A DNA stretch of 64,000 nucleotides from Tabrizicola fusiformis (GTDB taxonomy: Bacteria > Pseudomonadota > Alphaproteobacteria > Rhodobacterales > Rhodobacteraceae): positions 124,001-188,000 of the forward strand of contig NZ_JABUHN010000006.1 of assembly GCF_013328815.1 (NCBI RefSeq). The letters are read 5' to 3'. Positions 44,997 through 53,126 of this stretch are shown piece after piece (the stretch's first letter is position 1; each line of letters begins with the position of its first letter). The notes beneath the pieces were generated by a model that made no database searches, had not been told where the DNA came from, and worked only from the letters and a program-made list of their open reading frames with translations. Made by a program: the position numbers and the translations under genes.

Positions 44997-45728
44997 TCAG
45001 TCTTCGGTTTCGACCGCCCGTTCACGGCCCCGGAACCCCTGCGCCACGACGAATTTCTCGGAACTGTCCGACCGGCTGGCCGGCGGCTTTACATTCGCCA
45101 CCTTGCGGAAATTCTGCTTGAGCATGGTCTGCATCTGGATTTCCGCCCCGCCCGCCAGCACCTTGGCCACGAAGGTTCCGCCCTCTTCCAGCACGTCAAA
45201 GGCAAAGGCCAGCGCCGCCTCGACCAGCGCCACGATGCGCAAGTGGTCGGTGCCTTTGTGGCCGCTTGCCGCCGCCGCCATGTCGGACATCACCACATCG
45301 GCGCGTCCGCCCAGCCAGCCCTTGACCAGCCCGTCCGCCTCGTCCGAGAGGAAATCCAGCACATGGATATCGGCCCCGGCAATCGGCTCCACCTCTTGCA
45401 GATCGACGCCCAGAACGGTGCCGACCGGCTTTTTCGGATTCTGCCCCAGCGCATTGACCCGCTCTACCGCCACCTGGCACCAGCCGCCCGGCGCGCAGCC
45501 AAGGTCCACCACCCGGGCGCCGGGTTTGAGAAAGCCGTATTTGTCGTCCAGCTCCAGAATCTTGTAGGCCGCCCTGCCGCGATAGCCCTCTTTCCGGGCC
45601 CGGATCACATAGGGGTCGTTCAACTGCCGCTCCAGCCAGAGGGTGGAGGACAGTTTGCGCCCCTTGGCGGTCTTGACCCGCACGCGCAACTCGCGCTGGC
45701 CGCGGCCAGAGGTGTTTTTCTCGGTCAT
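44997..45728 (-). CDS. rlmE: 23S rRNA (uridine2552-2'-O)-methyltransferase
   Basis: RlmE/FtsJ methylates U2552 of 23S rRNA in the A-loop, a late 50S assembly step. 243 residues; the catalytic K-D-K-E set is visible: [15 protein letters not shown] (Lys), [16 protein letters not shown] (Asp), GGTFVAKVL (Lys), [13 protein letters not shown] (Glu). SAM site [15 protein letters not shown]. Its ATG overlaps the ppx stop (ATGA), an operon conserved in the group. Confidence 0.95.
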   Translation of the reverse strand: MTEKNTSGRGQRELRVRVKTAKGRKLSSTLWLERQLNDPYVIRARKEGYRGRAAYKILELDDKYGFLKPGARVVDLGCAPGGWCQVAVERVNALGQNPKKPVGTVLGVDLQEVEPIAGADIHVLDFLSDEADGLVKGWLGGRADVVMSDMAAAASGHKGTDHLRIVALVEAALAFAFDVLEEGGTFVAKVLAGGAEIQMQTMLKQNFRKVANVKPPASRSDSSEKFVVAQGFRGRERAVETED

Positions 45729-46861
45729 AGGTAAGGTCCGTCTTCCAGAACGCCATCCGCGCTCATCTGTGCATATAAAAGCCCCTCGCGCAGCCCGCGG
45801 TCGGCCACCGAAAGCCGGTCGGTCGGCCAGACCCGCATCAGCGCCTGAAGGATCGCCGCGCCCGACATGATCAGCGTATGGCGGTCGCGCCCGATCCGCG
45901 GATCGGTGCGGCGGCCCTCGGGGCCAAGCGCCAGATAGTCGCGGATCACAAAGTCGATCTGGTCGCTGGTCATCTCCAGCCCGTCCACCTTGGTCCGGTC
46001 ATAGCGGCGCAGGCCCAGATAGCTGGCCGCAACCGTGGTGACCGTGCCCGAGGTGCCGATGATCTGGAACCCCTCGCGCGGGTTCTGGGCGTTATAGGGG
46101 CTGAAAGAGGCAAGGTTTTCCTCGAAAAACCAGCTCATCAGCGCGAAACGCGCACCGTCATCCTCAACATCCTGAAACTGGTCCTTCAGCGTCGCCACAC
46201 CAAGCGGCACCGAAATCCAGTCCACCACCCGGGCGCTGCCCAACGGTTGGCCGTGAAAGCCGCGGTGCAGCCGCATGATGGCGCGGGCGCGGTCTTCGGG
46301 TGGCACATCGGACAGGTCGATCCAGACCAGCTCGGTCGAACCGCCGCCAATATCCACCACCAGAAGCTGCTCGGTCCGCGCGGTCACCAAGGGGGCGCAG
46401 GAGATCACCGCCAGCCGCGCCTCTTCCTCGGCGGCGATGATTTCCACGTTCAGCCCGGTTTCCCGCCGCACCTGCCGCATGAAATCCTTGGCATTGCGGG
46501 CGCGACGGCAGGCTTCGGTCGCCACCAGCCGCATCCGGGTGATGCCATGGCTTTCGATCTTCTTCTGGCAGATGCGCAAAGCCTGCATCGTGCGCCCCAT
46601 CGAGGCACGCGACAACCGGCCCGAAGCTTCAAGCCCGGCGCCAAGCTGGACAGTCTTGGAAAAACTGTCCACGACATGAAACTGACTGCCCCGGGGTTGG
46701 GCAATCAGCATACGGCACGAATTCGTGCCAAGGTCCACGGCGGCATAAAGCCGCCCTGACCCGGGTTCTTGAGGGGCAGACTCGGTCCGGCGGGAAGCCC
46801 CTCTCGGAACCTCGACCGCAAGCTCTTTCGCGTCCGCCCCTCGGGGACGCTCGGGCGTCAT
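45725..46861 (-). CDS. Ppx/GppA phosphatase family protein
   Basis: A 378-residue exopolyphosphatase/guanosine-pentaphosphatase family member: after an N-terminal basic extension (about 1-35), [49 protein letters not shown] and [18 protein letters not shown] are the ASKHA ATPase-fold phosphate loops. Which of polyP or pppGpp is the main substrate cannot be told. Start at 46861 because the upstream frame is low-complexity and the 4-nt coupling with rlmE is at the other end. Confidence 0.9.
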   Translation of the reverse strand: MTPERPRGADAKELAVEVPRGASRRTESAPQEPGSGRLYAAVDLGTNSCRMLIAQPRGSQFHVVDSFSKTVQLGAGLEASGRLSRASMGRTMQALRICQKKIESHGITRMRLVATEACRRARNAKDFMRQVRRETGLNVEIIAAEEEARLAVISCAPLVTARTEQLLVVDIGGGSTELVWIDLSDVPPEDRARAIMRLHRGFHGQPLGSARVVDWISVPLGVATLKDQFQDVEDDGARFALMSWFFEENLASFSPYNAQNPREGFQIIGTSGTVTTVAASYLGLRRYDRTKVDGLEMTSDQIDFVIRDYLALGPEGRRTDPRIGRDRHTLIMSGAAILQALMRVWPTDRLSVADRGLREGLLYAQMSADGVLEDGPYL

Positions 46862-47167
46862 AACCGCCCTCCATCTGTGGTTATCCCCAAGGTAACCCCG
46901 CGACGGGGCGCTTGCAAGCACCCTGCCCCCGCCGCACCGCCGCATTCCAAAGATGTTCATGTAATACATGAAAACTTCTCTTGGCCGGGGCAGCTTCCGG
47001 GGGTGGCCCTGCCCGCCGGCGCATGTCAGGAAACACCGGCGCAGAGCATGGGTCGCAGGCGGCGGTCGTTTGGGTCGCAAGCGACACGGGCCATGTCGAA
47101 AACCGACCCTTGCTGTCGCAGGCAGGCGCTAGAACGGAACACGGGAACAGCAAGGGAATCAGGGCAG
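46862..47167. other. 306-bp divergent region between ppx and the methyl-folate operon
   Basis: Contains a perfect palindrome (46956-46972), a GTCGC-AA-GCGAC hairpin and further GGTCG/CGACC complementarity close to 47100, implying a structured leader. No riboswitch core I could recognise and no plausible gene. Confidence 0.5.
46956..46972. promoter_or_regulatory. Perfect 17-bp palindrome upstream of the methyl-folate operon
   Basis: TTCATGTAATACATGAA, mirror-symmetric around the central A. About 195 bp upstream of the first gene. Candidate operator for a methionine/SAM-cycle regulator. Confidence 0.5.
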
Positions 47168-47470
47168 ATGCCGGACGTCATCATAGTCTACTGGCGCGAC
47201 ATCCCGGCCCAGGTCATCGTGGGCAAGGGACGGCGCGGATCGAAGGTGCAGTTGAGCGAACGCTTTGAACAGGCGATCGACCGTTGCGCCATGAAGATCG
47301 GCGCCAAGGACGCCGATGCCTACCTTGCCGAATGGCGCAAGGCCGATCCCTATGAGGTCGAGGGCGATCAGGATGCCGTCGCCGCCGCCGAAGCCGCCCG
47401 GCTCGAAGCCGAATATGACACCGAGCGCCTGAAGGCGCTGATCAACGCCGAGGGTTGGGCGCAAGCCTGA
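47168..47470 (+). CDS. Virulence_fact (PF13769) family small protein
   Basis: A 100-residue protein of the misnamed virulence factor family: VIIVYWRDIPAQVIVGKGRRGSKVQLSERFEQAIDRCAMKIG, YLAEWRKADP. No signal peptide and no virulence role expected; the name is historical. It is the first gene of the methyl-folate operon and lies 13 bp before the MTHFR gene, so a role in C1/corrinoid metabolism is likely but unproven. Confidence 0.82.
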   Translation: MPDVIIVYWRDIPAQVIVGKGRRGSKVQLSERFEQAIDRCAMKIGAKDADAYLAEWRKADPYEVEGDQDAVAAAEAARLEAEYDTERLKALINAEGWAQA

Positions 47471-47483
47471 CGAGGAGAACGAC

Positions 47484-48401
47484 ATGGCCCTGAGTTTCTT
47501 CCGCAAGGACAGCACCCCCGCCGCCACCGGCAACCCCGCGCAGGTGGAAGCCTTCCTGAAAGGCTATTCGATCGAGGTGATGCCGCGCACCGCCGAGAAG
47601 GTCGAGGATTTCCGCGCCCTGCTGCCGCGCGGCACCCGCGTCTACATCGCCCATATCGAAGGCACCCCTATTGACGACATGGTGGCCACCGCCAAACGCA
47701 TCGGCGCCGAAGGTTACGATGTGATGCCGCATTTCCCGGCCCGCATCATCAAGGACCGCGCCACGCTGGGCGAATGGGTCAGCCGTTACAAGGATGTCGG
47801 CGTGCGGCAGGGCCTGTTGCTGGCTGGCGGCGTGGCGCAGCCGGTCGGCGATTTCGCAACCTCGATGCAGCTTCTGGAATCGGGCGCCTTTGACGGCTTT
47901 TCCCGCCTGCATGTCGCCGGCCACCCGGAAGGCAACAAGGACATCGACCCCGATGGTTCCGACAAGATGGTGATGCAGGCCGCGCGCTGGAAATCCGCCT
48001 TTGCCGAGCGCACCGATGCGAAAATTGCCATGGCCACCCAGTTCTGCTTTGACGCCGCCCCTGTGATTGCTTGGGTGGATCGTCTGGCTGCCGAAGGCGT
48101 CAAGCTGCCGGTGCATATCGGCGTCGCCGGTCCGGCCAAGCTGCAAACCCTGATCAAATTCGCCATCGCCTGCGGTGTCGGCCCCTCGCTCAAGGTGCTG
48201 CAAAAGCGTGCAATGGATGTGACCAAGCTTCTGTTGCCCTATGAGCCGACCGATGTGATCGCGGCCCTTGCCGCGCACAAGGCCGCCAACCCCGGCTTTG
48301 GCATCGAACAGGTGCATTTCTTCCCGCTGGGCGGCATCAAGACCAATGCCCAATGGGTAACCGACAATGGCGGCGCCTCGGGCCGCCCTGCAAACGCCTA
48401 A
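47484..48401 (+). CDS. Methylenetetrahydrofolate reductase family protein
   Basis: A 305-residue flavin-type MTHFR family protein (TIM barrel, FAD dependent) reducing 5,10-methylene-THF to 5-methyl-THF. Supporting motifs: YIAHIEGTPIDDMVATAKRI, EGYDVMPHFPARIIKDRATL, LLAGGVAQPVGDFATSMQLLE, RLHVAGHPEGNKDID, ATQFCFDAAPVI, LPVHIGVAGPAKLQTLIKFA. It differs somewhat from classical MetF, forming the group seen with the methyl-THF:corrinoid methyltransferase. Product feeds the next gene. Confidence 0.87.
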   Translation: MALSFFRKDSTPAATGNPAQVEAFLKGYSIEVMPRTAEKVEDFRALLPRGTRVYIAHIEGTPIDDMVATAKRIGAEGYDVMPHFPARIIKDRATLGEWVSRYKDVGVRQGLLLAGGVAQPVGDFATSMQLLESGAFDGFSRLHVAGHPEGNKDIDPDGSDKMVMQAARWKSAFAERTDAKIAMATQFCFDAAPVIAWVDRLAAEGVKLPVHIGVAGPAKLQTLIKFAIACGVGPSLKVLQKRAMDVTKLLLPYEPTDVIAALAAHKAANPGFGIEQVHFFPLGGIKTNAQWVTDNGGASGRPANA

Positions 48402-48416
48402 GAAAAAGGTTGAAGA

Positions 48417-49397
48417 ATGACCCGCACCGTCGTTGAATCCAAAACGAAAACCGTGATCATCGGTTTTGACGAACCCTTCGCCGTGATCGGTGAGCGGATC
48501 AATCCCACCGGGCGCAAGAAACTCGCCGCGGAACTGGAGGCAGGCAATTTCGAAACCGTGATCAAGGACGCGCTGGAGCAGGTTGCCTGCGGTGCGACCA
48601 TCCTTGACGTGAACTCGGGCGCCGTCTTTACCAACAAGATGGCCGAAGACCCGCGCTATGCCGACAACAACTTTGTCGAGCCGCCGCTGATGAAGGCGCT
48701 GATCGAGATCATTCAGCAGACGGTGGACGTGCCCCTGTGCATCGACAGCTCGGTGCCCGGCGCGCTTGAGGCCGGGCTGATGGCCTGCGAGGGGCGGCCC
48801 CTCCTGAACTCGGTCACGGGGGAGGAGGAGCGGCTGGAACTCGTCCTGCCGCTGGTCAAGAAATACAACGTGCCGGTCGTGGCGATTTCCAACGACGACA
48901 CCGGCATTTCGCCCGATCCCGATGTGCGTTTTGCCGTGGCGAAAAAGATCGTGCAGCGCGCCGCCGATTTCGGCATTCCGGCGCATGATATCGTGGTCGA
49001 TCCGCTGGTGATGCCCGTGGGCGCCATGGCTTCGGCGGGGCAACAGGTGTTCGCGCTGGTGCGCCGCCTGCGCGAAGAGCTGGGCGTGAACACCACCTGC
49101 GGCGCCTCGAACATCTCCTTCGGGCTGCCGCACCGCCACGGCATCAACGGCGCCTTCCTGCCCATGGCGATTGGCGCCGGCATGACCTCGGCGATCATGA
49201 ACCCGGTGCGCCAGCAGGAGATGGAGGCGATCCGTGCCGCCAACTTCCTGATGAACCATGATGCCAATGGCGGCGAATGGATCCGCTTTGCCAAGGTTCT
49301 GGAAGCGGTCGAAGGTGGCGCTACCTTCGCCGAAGCCTCGGCTGCGGCGAGCCAAGCCGCCGGTGGCCGTCGCGGCGGCCGCCGCGGCCGCGGCTAA
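48417..49397 (+). CDS. Methyl-THF:corrinoid methyltransferase
   Basis: A 326-residue pterin-binding TIM-barrel protein corresponding to the methyl-THF domain of MetH alone: FAVIGERINPTGRKKLAAEL, GATILDVNSGAVF, VPLCIDSSVPGALEAGL, VVAISNDDTGISPDPDV, and GASNISFGLPHRHGINGAFL. There is no homocysteine or B12 domain. In related Rhodobacterales MetH is split into three proteins, so this is probably one subunit; transfer to another corrinoid is the alternative. The tail (about 310-326) is Gly/Arg-rich. Confidence 0.87.
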   Translation: MTRTVVESKTKTVIIGFDEPFAVIGERINPTGRKKLAAELEAGNFETVIKDALEQVACGATILDVNSGAVFTNKMAEDPRYADNNFVEPPLMKALIEIIQQTVDVPLCIDSSVPGALEAGLMACEGRPLLNSVTGEEERLELVLPLVKKYNVPVVAISNDDTGISPDPDVRFAVAKKIVQRAADFGIPAHDIVVDPLVMPVGAMASAGQQVFALVRRLREELGVNTTCGASNISFGLPHRHGINGAFLPMAIGAGMTSAIMNPVRQQEMEAIRAANFLMNHDANGGEWIRFAKVLEAVEGGATFAEASAAASQAAGGRRGGRRGRG

Positions 49398-49403
49398 GGC
49401 CCC

Positions 49404-49431
49404 CGCCTTCGGCCCTGCCGGGCCGAAGGCG
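49404..49431. terminator. Perfect 12-bp hairpin between convergent genes
   Basis: CGCCTTCGGCCC-TGCC-GGGCCGAAGGCG, in the 37-bp gap. No U-tract; likely shared 3' end. Confidence 0.55.
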
Positions 49432-49434
49432 CTG

Positions 49435-49674
49435 TCACATCAGCTTGCGTGCGGCGCGTTGGGCCTTTTTCGCGCGCTGCGCCAGCTTCTTGGCATCTTG
49501 CGCCTGTTTCCGCTCGGCGGGCGTCCTTTCATCCACCGGGGCCGCCTCCGCAGAGGCCGCAACCGACGGCCTGCCCCGGTTCGATGCCAGATCGAAGCCC
49601 TTGTCGATGGCCGTATTCACCACGCGGCCCATCAGCTTGTTGATGATCATGTTGATCAGTCGGTTCAGGTCCAT
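49435..49674 (-). CDS. Small conserved alphaproteobacterial protein
   Basis: A 79-residue protein: LNRLINMIINKLMGRVVNTAIDKGFD, then a basic Ala/Lys/Arg tail (RAKKAQRAARKL). The amphipathic, Leu/Ile-rich first part could bind the membrane and the tail nucleic acid or acidic lipid. I start at ATG 49674; a TTG two codons upstream is possible. It lies 2 nt after the scpB stop, in the scpA-scpB operon. Function unknown. Confidence 0.65.
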   Translation of the reverse strand: MDLNRLINMIINKLMGRVVNTAIDKGFDLASNRGRPSVAASAEAAPVDERTPAERKQAQDAKKLAQRAKKAQRAARKLM

Positions 49675-49676
49675 GC

Positions 49677-50312
49677 TCAATCCTCGAAAAGTTCGCTCTG
49701 GCCGGTCTGGGCCTCTTCCTCATCTGGCGCGGATGCGCCGGGCAACGGGCGGCTGTCGAGCAAGCCCGCCGCCCGCAATTCCTTGATCCCGGGCAGATCG
49801 CGGGCCGATTCCAGCCCGAAATGGTCCAGAAATCCCTGCGTCACAACAAAAGTCACCGGGCGCCCCGGCGTCATCCGCCGCCGCCCCAGCCGGATCCATT
49901 CCAGCTCCATCAACTGGTCAATCGTGCCCCGGGAAACCGCAACCCCGCGGATTTCCTCGATTTCCGTGCGGGTGACCGGCTGGTGATAGGCGACAATCGC
50001 CAGCGTTTCTATCGCCGCACGGGAAAGCTTGCGGGTCTCGGCCTGCTCCTTGTGCATCAGCGCGCCAAGGTCGGGCGCGGTGCGAAAGGCCCATGCCTCC
50101 CCCACCTTTTGCAACTGCACCCCGCGCCCCTCATAGCGGCGGCGCAGGGTGACCAGCGCCTCGGCCGGATCACAGCCATGCGGCATCCGCGCAATCAGCT
50201 CGGCCAGCGTCACCGGCTCGGCGCTGGCAAAGAGAATGGCTTCGACCATCCTCTCCTGCTCGCCCATGGGCGGCGCTTCGAACAGGCTGCGTTCGATGGG
50301 CTCGCCGCTCAT
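49677..50312 (-). CDS. scpB: Segregation and condensation protein B
   Basis: ScpB, one of the winged-helix subunits of the SMC-ScpAB condensin complex. 211 residues: MVEAILFASAEPVTLAELIARMP (first winged helix), TLAIVAYHQPVTRTEIEEIRGV (second), GRPVTFVVTQGFLDHFGL. It overlaps scpA by 4 nt (50309-50312). Full length for alphaproteobacterial ScpB with a disordered end. Confidence 0.94.
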   Translation of the reverse strand: MSGEPIERSLFEAPPMGEQERMVEAILFASAEPVTLAELIARMPHGCDPAEALVTLRRRYEGRGVQLQKVGEAWAFRTAPDLGALMHKEQAETRKLSRAAIETLAIVAYHQPVTRTEIEEIRGVAVSRGTIDQLMELEWIRLGRRRMTPGRPVTFVVTQGFLDHFGLESARDLPGIKELRAAGLLDSRPLPGASAPDEEEAQTGQSELFED

Positions 50313-51106
50313 GGCTCTGCCCGGCGAATCTGGATCGGGGCAAAGACCTCACCCTGACGGATTTTCACTTGGCCCCGCTTGGCCATCTCCAGAATGGCCG
50401 CGAAATGCGCCGCGGTGGCCGAACGGCGCCGCGCGGGATTGCTGTCCCAGCCTTCGGGCAGGAACTGCGTCAACTCGGCCCAGTCCCCGGCATAACCCAA
50501 GAGCCCGCGCATCCGGTCAAGCGCCTGCTCCATGGTAAAAACATCATGGCGGTCAAAGGCATAGGGGCGGAATTCATCCCGCGTCCGCAGCCGCGCATAG
50601 GCGCGCATCAGGTCCAGCAGCGTCGCCTCATAGGTGACATCGGTGCGGGTCGAGATCGCCTCGGGCCGACCCCGGGGAAAGAAATCGCGGCCCAACTGAT
50701 CACGCGCCATCAGCCGCGCCGCCGCCTCACGCATCGCCGAAAGGCGTTCAAGCTGAAAGGCCAGATGGGCGGCAAGGTCTTCGGCGCTTGGCCCCGCCTC
50801 GCCCGGTTCGGGCGGCAACAAGAGCCGCGATTTGAGGAAGGCCAGCCAGGCCGCCATCACCAGATAATCGGCAGCAAGCTCGATCCGCAGATCGCGGGCC
50901 TTGGTGACGAACCCCAGATATTGCTCGGCCAGTTGCAGCACCGAAATCCGCCGCAGATCGACCTTCTGCGTCCGCGACAGGGTGAGCAGCAGGTCCAGCG
51001 GCCCTTCAAAGCCGGTGACATCGACGATCAGCGCCTCGGCCTGCAGCCGGTCGGCGGGGGTCAGGCGTTCGGTGGCGGTCCAATCTTCGGGTTCGGGGTC
51101 AGCCAT
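50309..51106 (-). CDS. scpA: Segregation and condensation protein A
   Basis: Kleisin subunit bridging the SMC heads. 265 residues: VTGFEGPLDLLLTLSRTQKVDLRRISVLQLAEQYLGF (family signature), ELAADYLVMAAWLAFLKSRLLLPP, then the linker and C-terminal winged helix (SATAAHFAAILEMAKRGQVKIRQ). Starts at ATG 51106, overlapping the nagZ end by 8 nt, and joined to scpB by ATGA. Confidence 0.94.
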   Translation of the reverse strand: MADPEPEDWTATERLTPADRLQAEALIVDVTGFEGPLDLLLTLSRTQKVDLRRISVLQLAEQYLGFVTKARDLRIELAADYLVMAAWLAFLKSRLLLPPEPGEAGPSAEDLAAHLAFQLERLSAMREAAARLMARDQLGRDFFPRGRPEAISTRTDVTYEATLLDLMRAYARLRTRDEFRPYAFDRHDVFTMEQALDRMRGLLGYAGDWAELTQFLPEGWDSNPARRRSATAAHFAAILEMAKRGQVKIRQGEVFAPIQIRRAEP

Positions 51107-52112
51107 GCAGCCTCGCGGGGCGGATAGCCGCAAGCTCGGCCTCCAGGCCCGCGATGTCAACCGGCGCGTCAGGGCGGCGGCGGGCCAGTGCCGCGGCGGC
51201 GCGGCTGCGGGTGGCATTGCCCATTTCTCCGGCAGTCGAGGCGACCTGCAACATCTCGGCCAGATCGCCCCTGCAATGCAGCGCGATATCGCAGCCCGCC
51301 GCCATCGCCCGCGCCGTCCGCTCGGCCAGCGTGCCCGCCAGCGCCTGCATGTTCAGATCGTCGGTCAGCAAAAGCCCGGCAAAGCCGATCTCGTCGCGGA
51401 TCACCCGGATCATCTCGGGCGACTGGGTGGCGGGACGGCGGTCATAGGCGGCAAAGACGATATGCGCCGTCATCGCCATCGGCAGATCGGCCAGCGCACG
51501 GAACGGGGCGAAATCCCATGCCGCAAGCTCTTCGGCGGGGGCGGTCACCGTGGGCAGGTCGTGATGGGTGTCGGCGCTAGCGCGGCCATGACCGGGCAGA
51601 TGCTTCATCACCGGCAACACCCCCGCTGCCAGATGTCCGTCAGCCACCGCGCGGGCGTTGGTGATGACCGTGGCGACATCCTCGCCATGGCAGCGGTTGC
51701 GCAGGAACGGATGGGTCTGCGGCGCGGCGATATCGGCCACCGGCGCGCAGTTGCAGTCGATGCCCACCGCCCGCAATTCGGCGGCGATCAGTTGCGCCCG
51801 CAGATACAGCGCCCGCGGCGCCTGCGGGCCAAGGGCGGCGACGGTATCCAAAGGCGGCTGCCATTCGCGCCAATGCGGCCCGCGCAGCCGCTGCACCCGT
51901 CCGCCCTCCTGATCGACCAGCACCGGCGCATCGCGGCCCACCGCCTCGCGCAGATCGGCGGTCAGCCGGGCAAGCTGCCCCGGGTCTTCGACATTGCGGG
52001 CAAAGAGGATAAAGCCCAAAGGGTCGGCGTCACGGAAAAACGCGCGTTCATCGGGCAGCAGAACCGGCCCGGCACAGCCGAAAACGGCCGCCATCCGGCC
52101 CAGAGGGATCAT
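51099..52112 (-). CDS. nagZ: Beta-N-acetylhexosaminidase
   Basis: NagZ removes N-acetylglucosamine from muropeptides in cell-wall recycling (glycoside hydrolase family 3). 337 residues: VLVDQEGGRVQRLRGPHW (substrate site), KHLPGHGRASADTHHDLP (His of the catalytic loop) and GLLLTDDLNMQALAG (nucleophile Asp). ATG at 52112 overlaps the preceding stop by 4 nt (ATGA), which supports this start over the Met six codons on. Confidence 0.94.
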   Translation of the reverse strand: MIPLGRMAAVFGCAGPVLLPDERAFFRDADPLGFILFARNVEDPGQLARLTADLREAVGRDAPVLVDQEGGRVQRLRGPHWREWQPPLDTVAALGPQAPRALYLRAQLIAAELRAVGIDCNCAPVADIAAPQTHPFLRNRCHGEDVATVITNARAVADGHLAAGVLPVMKHLPGHGRASADTHHDLPTVTAPAEELAAWDFAPFRALADLPMAMTAHIVFAAYDRRPATQSPEMIRVIRDEIGFAGLLLTDDLNMQALAGTLAERTARAMAAGCDIALHCRGDLAEMLQVASTAGEMGNATRSRAAAALARRRPDAPVDIAGLEAELAAIRPARLHG

Positions 52113-53050
52113 CGCTGCAAGACCGGAATGCAGGTGGCATTGCCCTTGAGCATGGCGGTGCAGAACAGGCGGCTGTCCTCTTCGCTGGCAAAGCCCATGG
52201 CGCGCAGCCGGTAGAAGGTGCGCCCGCCCGATTGCGCCGCCTGCACCACAAGCGACTTGCCCGCCATCAGATCGCCGAACTTGGTGGCCAGCCGTGTCCA
52301 TTCACCCCGCGCCGCATCCTGATCGTCAAAGGCGCCCAACTGCACCATGGCGGTTCCCGCCGGAACCGCCGCCGGGTCCACTTCGGCAGGCGCGGGCGCG
52401 GTCGAAGCCGCAACAGGCACGGGGGCCGTAACCGCTGCCAGCGTTTCGGGCCGCGCGCGGGGGCGTTTGAGGTCGGCAACCGGCGCGGCTTCGGTCGGCG
52501 CGGGTTCAACCATCGCCAGATCCTCTGCCGGGGCGGGTTCTGCCAGCGGCTCGGCACCATCGGCCAATGCCTCGGCCAAGGCGGCGGCAACCGCATCGGT
52601 CTCGGTTTCGACCGGGGCCATGCTCCCCTCTTGCGGCGCCAGCAGGGCCGCGTCGATCATCGGGTCCAGCGAGGGCGTGCTGTCCGCCTCCATCGGCAGA
52701 TCGGCCAGCCCCGCCGCATCGCTCGGGTCCAGCTCCACCCCGCGCGGCGCAAGGGTCAGCGTTTCGGGCAGCGGTAGCGCGGTGCCCGCCGCGGCCACCG
52801 CATTCACCGACAGGCCCTGATGCATGGTGACCGACCCGCCCGGGTCTTTCGGCGCGATCCGCAGCGGCCCCTCGACGGCGCGGAACACCGGAATCCCCGT
52901 CACATCGCGCAGCGCCAGCTTGTAGCCCCAGACACCCAAACCAAGGATGAGCGCGACCGAGCAGGCCCCGCCAATCAGGTTGACCGTCCGCCCCAGCCGC
53001 GCGCCCCGCGCAAAACCGCCTTCGTAGGAATCGAAATCCACGCCCGCCAT
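52109..53050 (-). CDS. SPOR-domain membrane protein
   Basis: A 313-residue inner-membrane protein: short cytoplasmic head (MAGVDFDSYEGGFARGARLG), one transmembrane helix (LIGGACSVALILGLGVWGYK, about 25-45), a long Ala/Pro/Glu-rich periplasmic linker (about 100-235), and a C-terminal SPOR domain (AMVQLGAFDDQDAARGEWTRL, GRTFYRLRAMGFASEEDSRLFC) that binds denuded septal glycan. A cell-division role is expected. Coupled to nagZ by ATGA. Confidence 0.9.
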   Translation of the reverse strand: MAGVDFDSYEGGFARGARLGRTVNLIGGACSVALILGLGVWGYKLALRDVTGIPVFRAVEGPLRIAPKDPGGSVTMHQGLSVNAVAAAGTALPLPETLTLAPRGVELDPSDAAGLADLPMEADSTPSLDPMIDAALLAPQEGSMAPVETETDAVAAALAEALADGAEPLAEPAPAEDLAMVEPAPTEAAPVADLKRPRARPETLAAVTAPVPVAASTAPAPAEVDPAAVPAGTAMVQLGAFDDQDAARGEWTRLATKFGDLMAGKSLVVQAAQSGGRTFYRLRAMGFASEEDSRLFCTAMLKGNATCIPVLQR

Positions 53051-53126
53051 CTTTCGCCTCGCCTGCCGGGGCGATACATGCCCCCCCGGTCTGTTGCTGC
53101 CTGCTCGACCCGGCGGGGCGCCTTGG

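Noticed and set aside
46862-47167. SAM-II or SAH riboswitch before the methyl-folate operon
   Set aside because: I could not build the required pseudoknot or find conserved core sequences; only generic hairpins are visible.
47442-49355. 637-codon minus-strand frame opposite the methyl-folate operon
   Set aside because: Antisense shadow typical of GC-rich DNA; His/Arg/Gly-rich without domain features, while the plus strand encodes clear enzymes.
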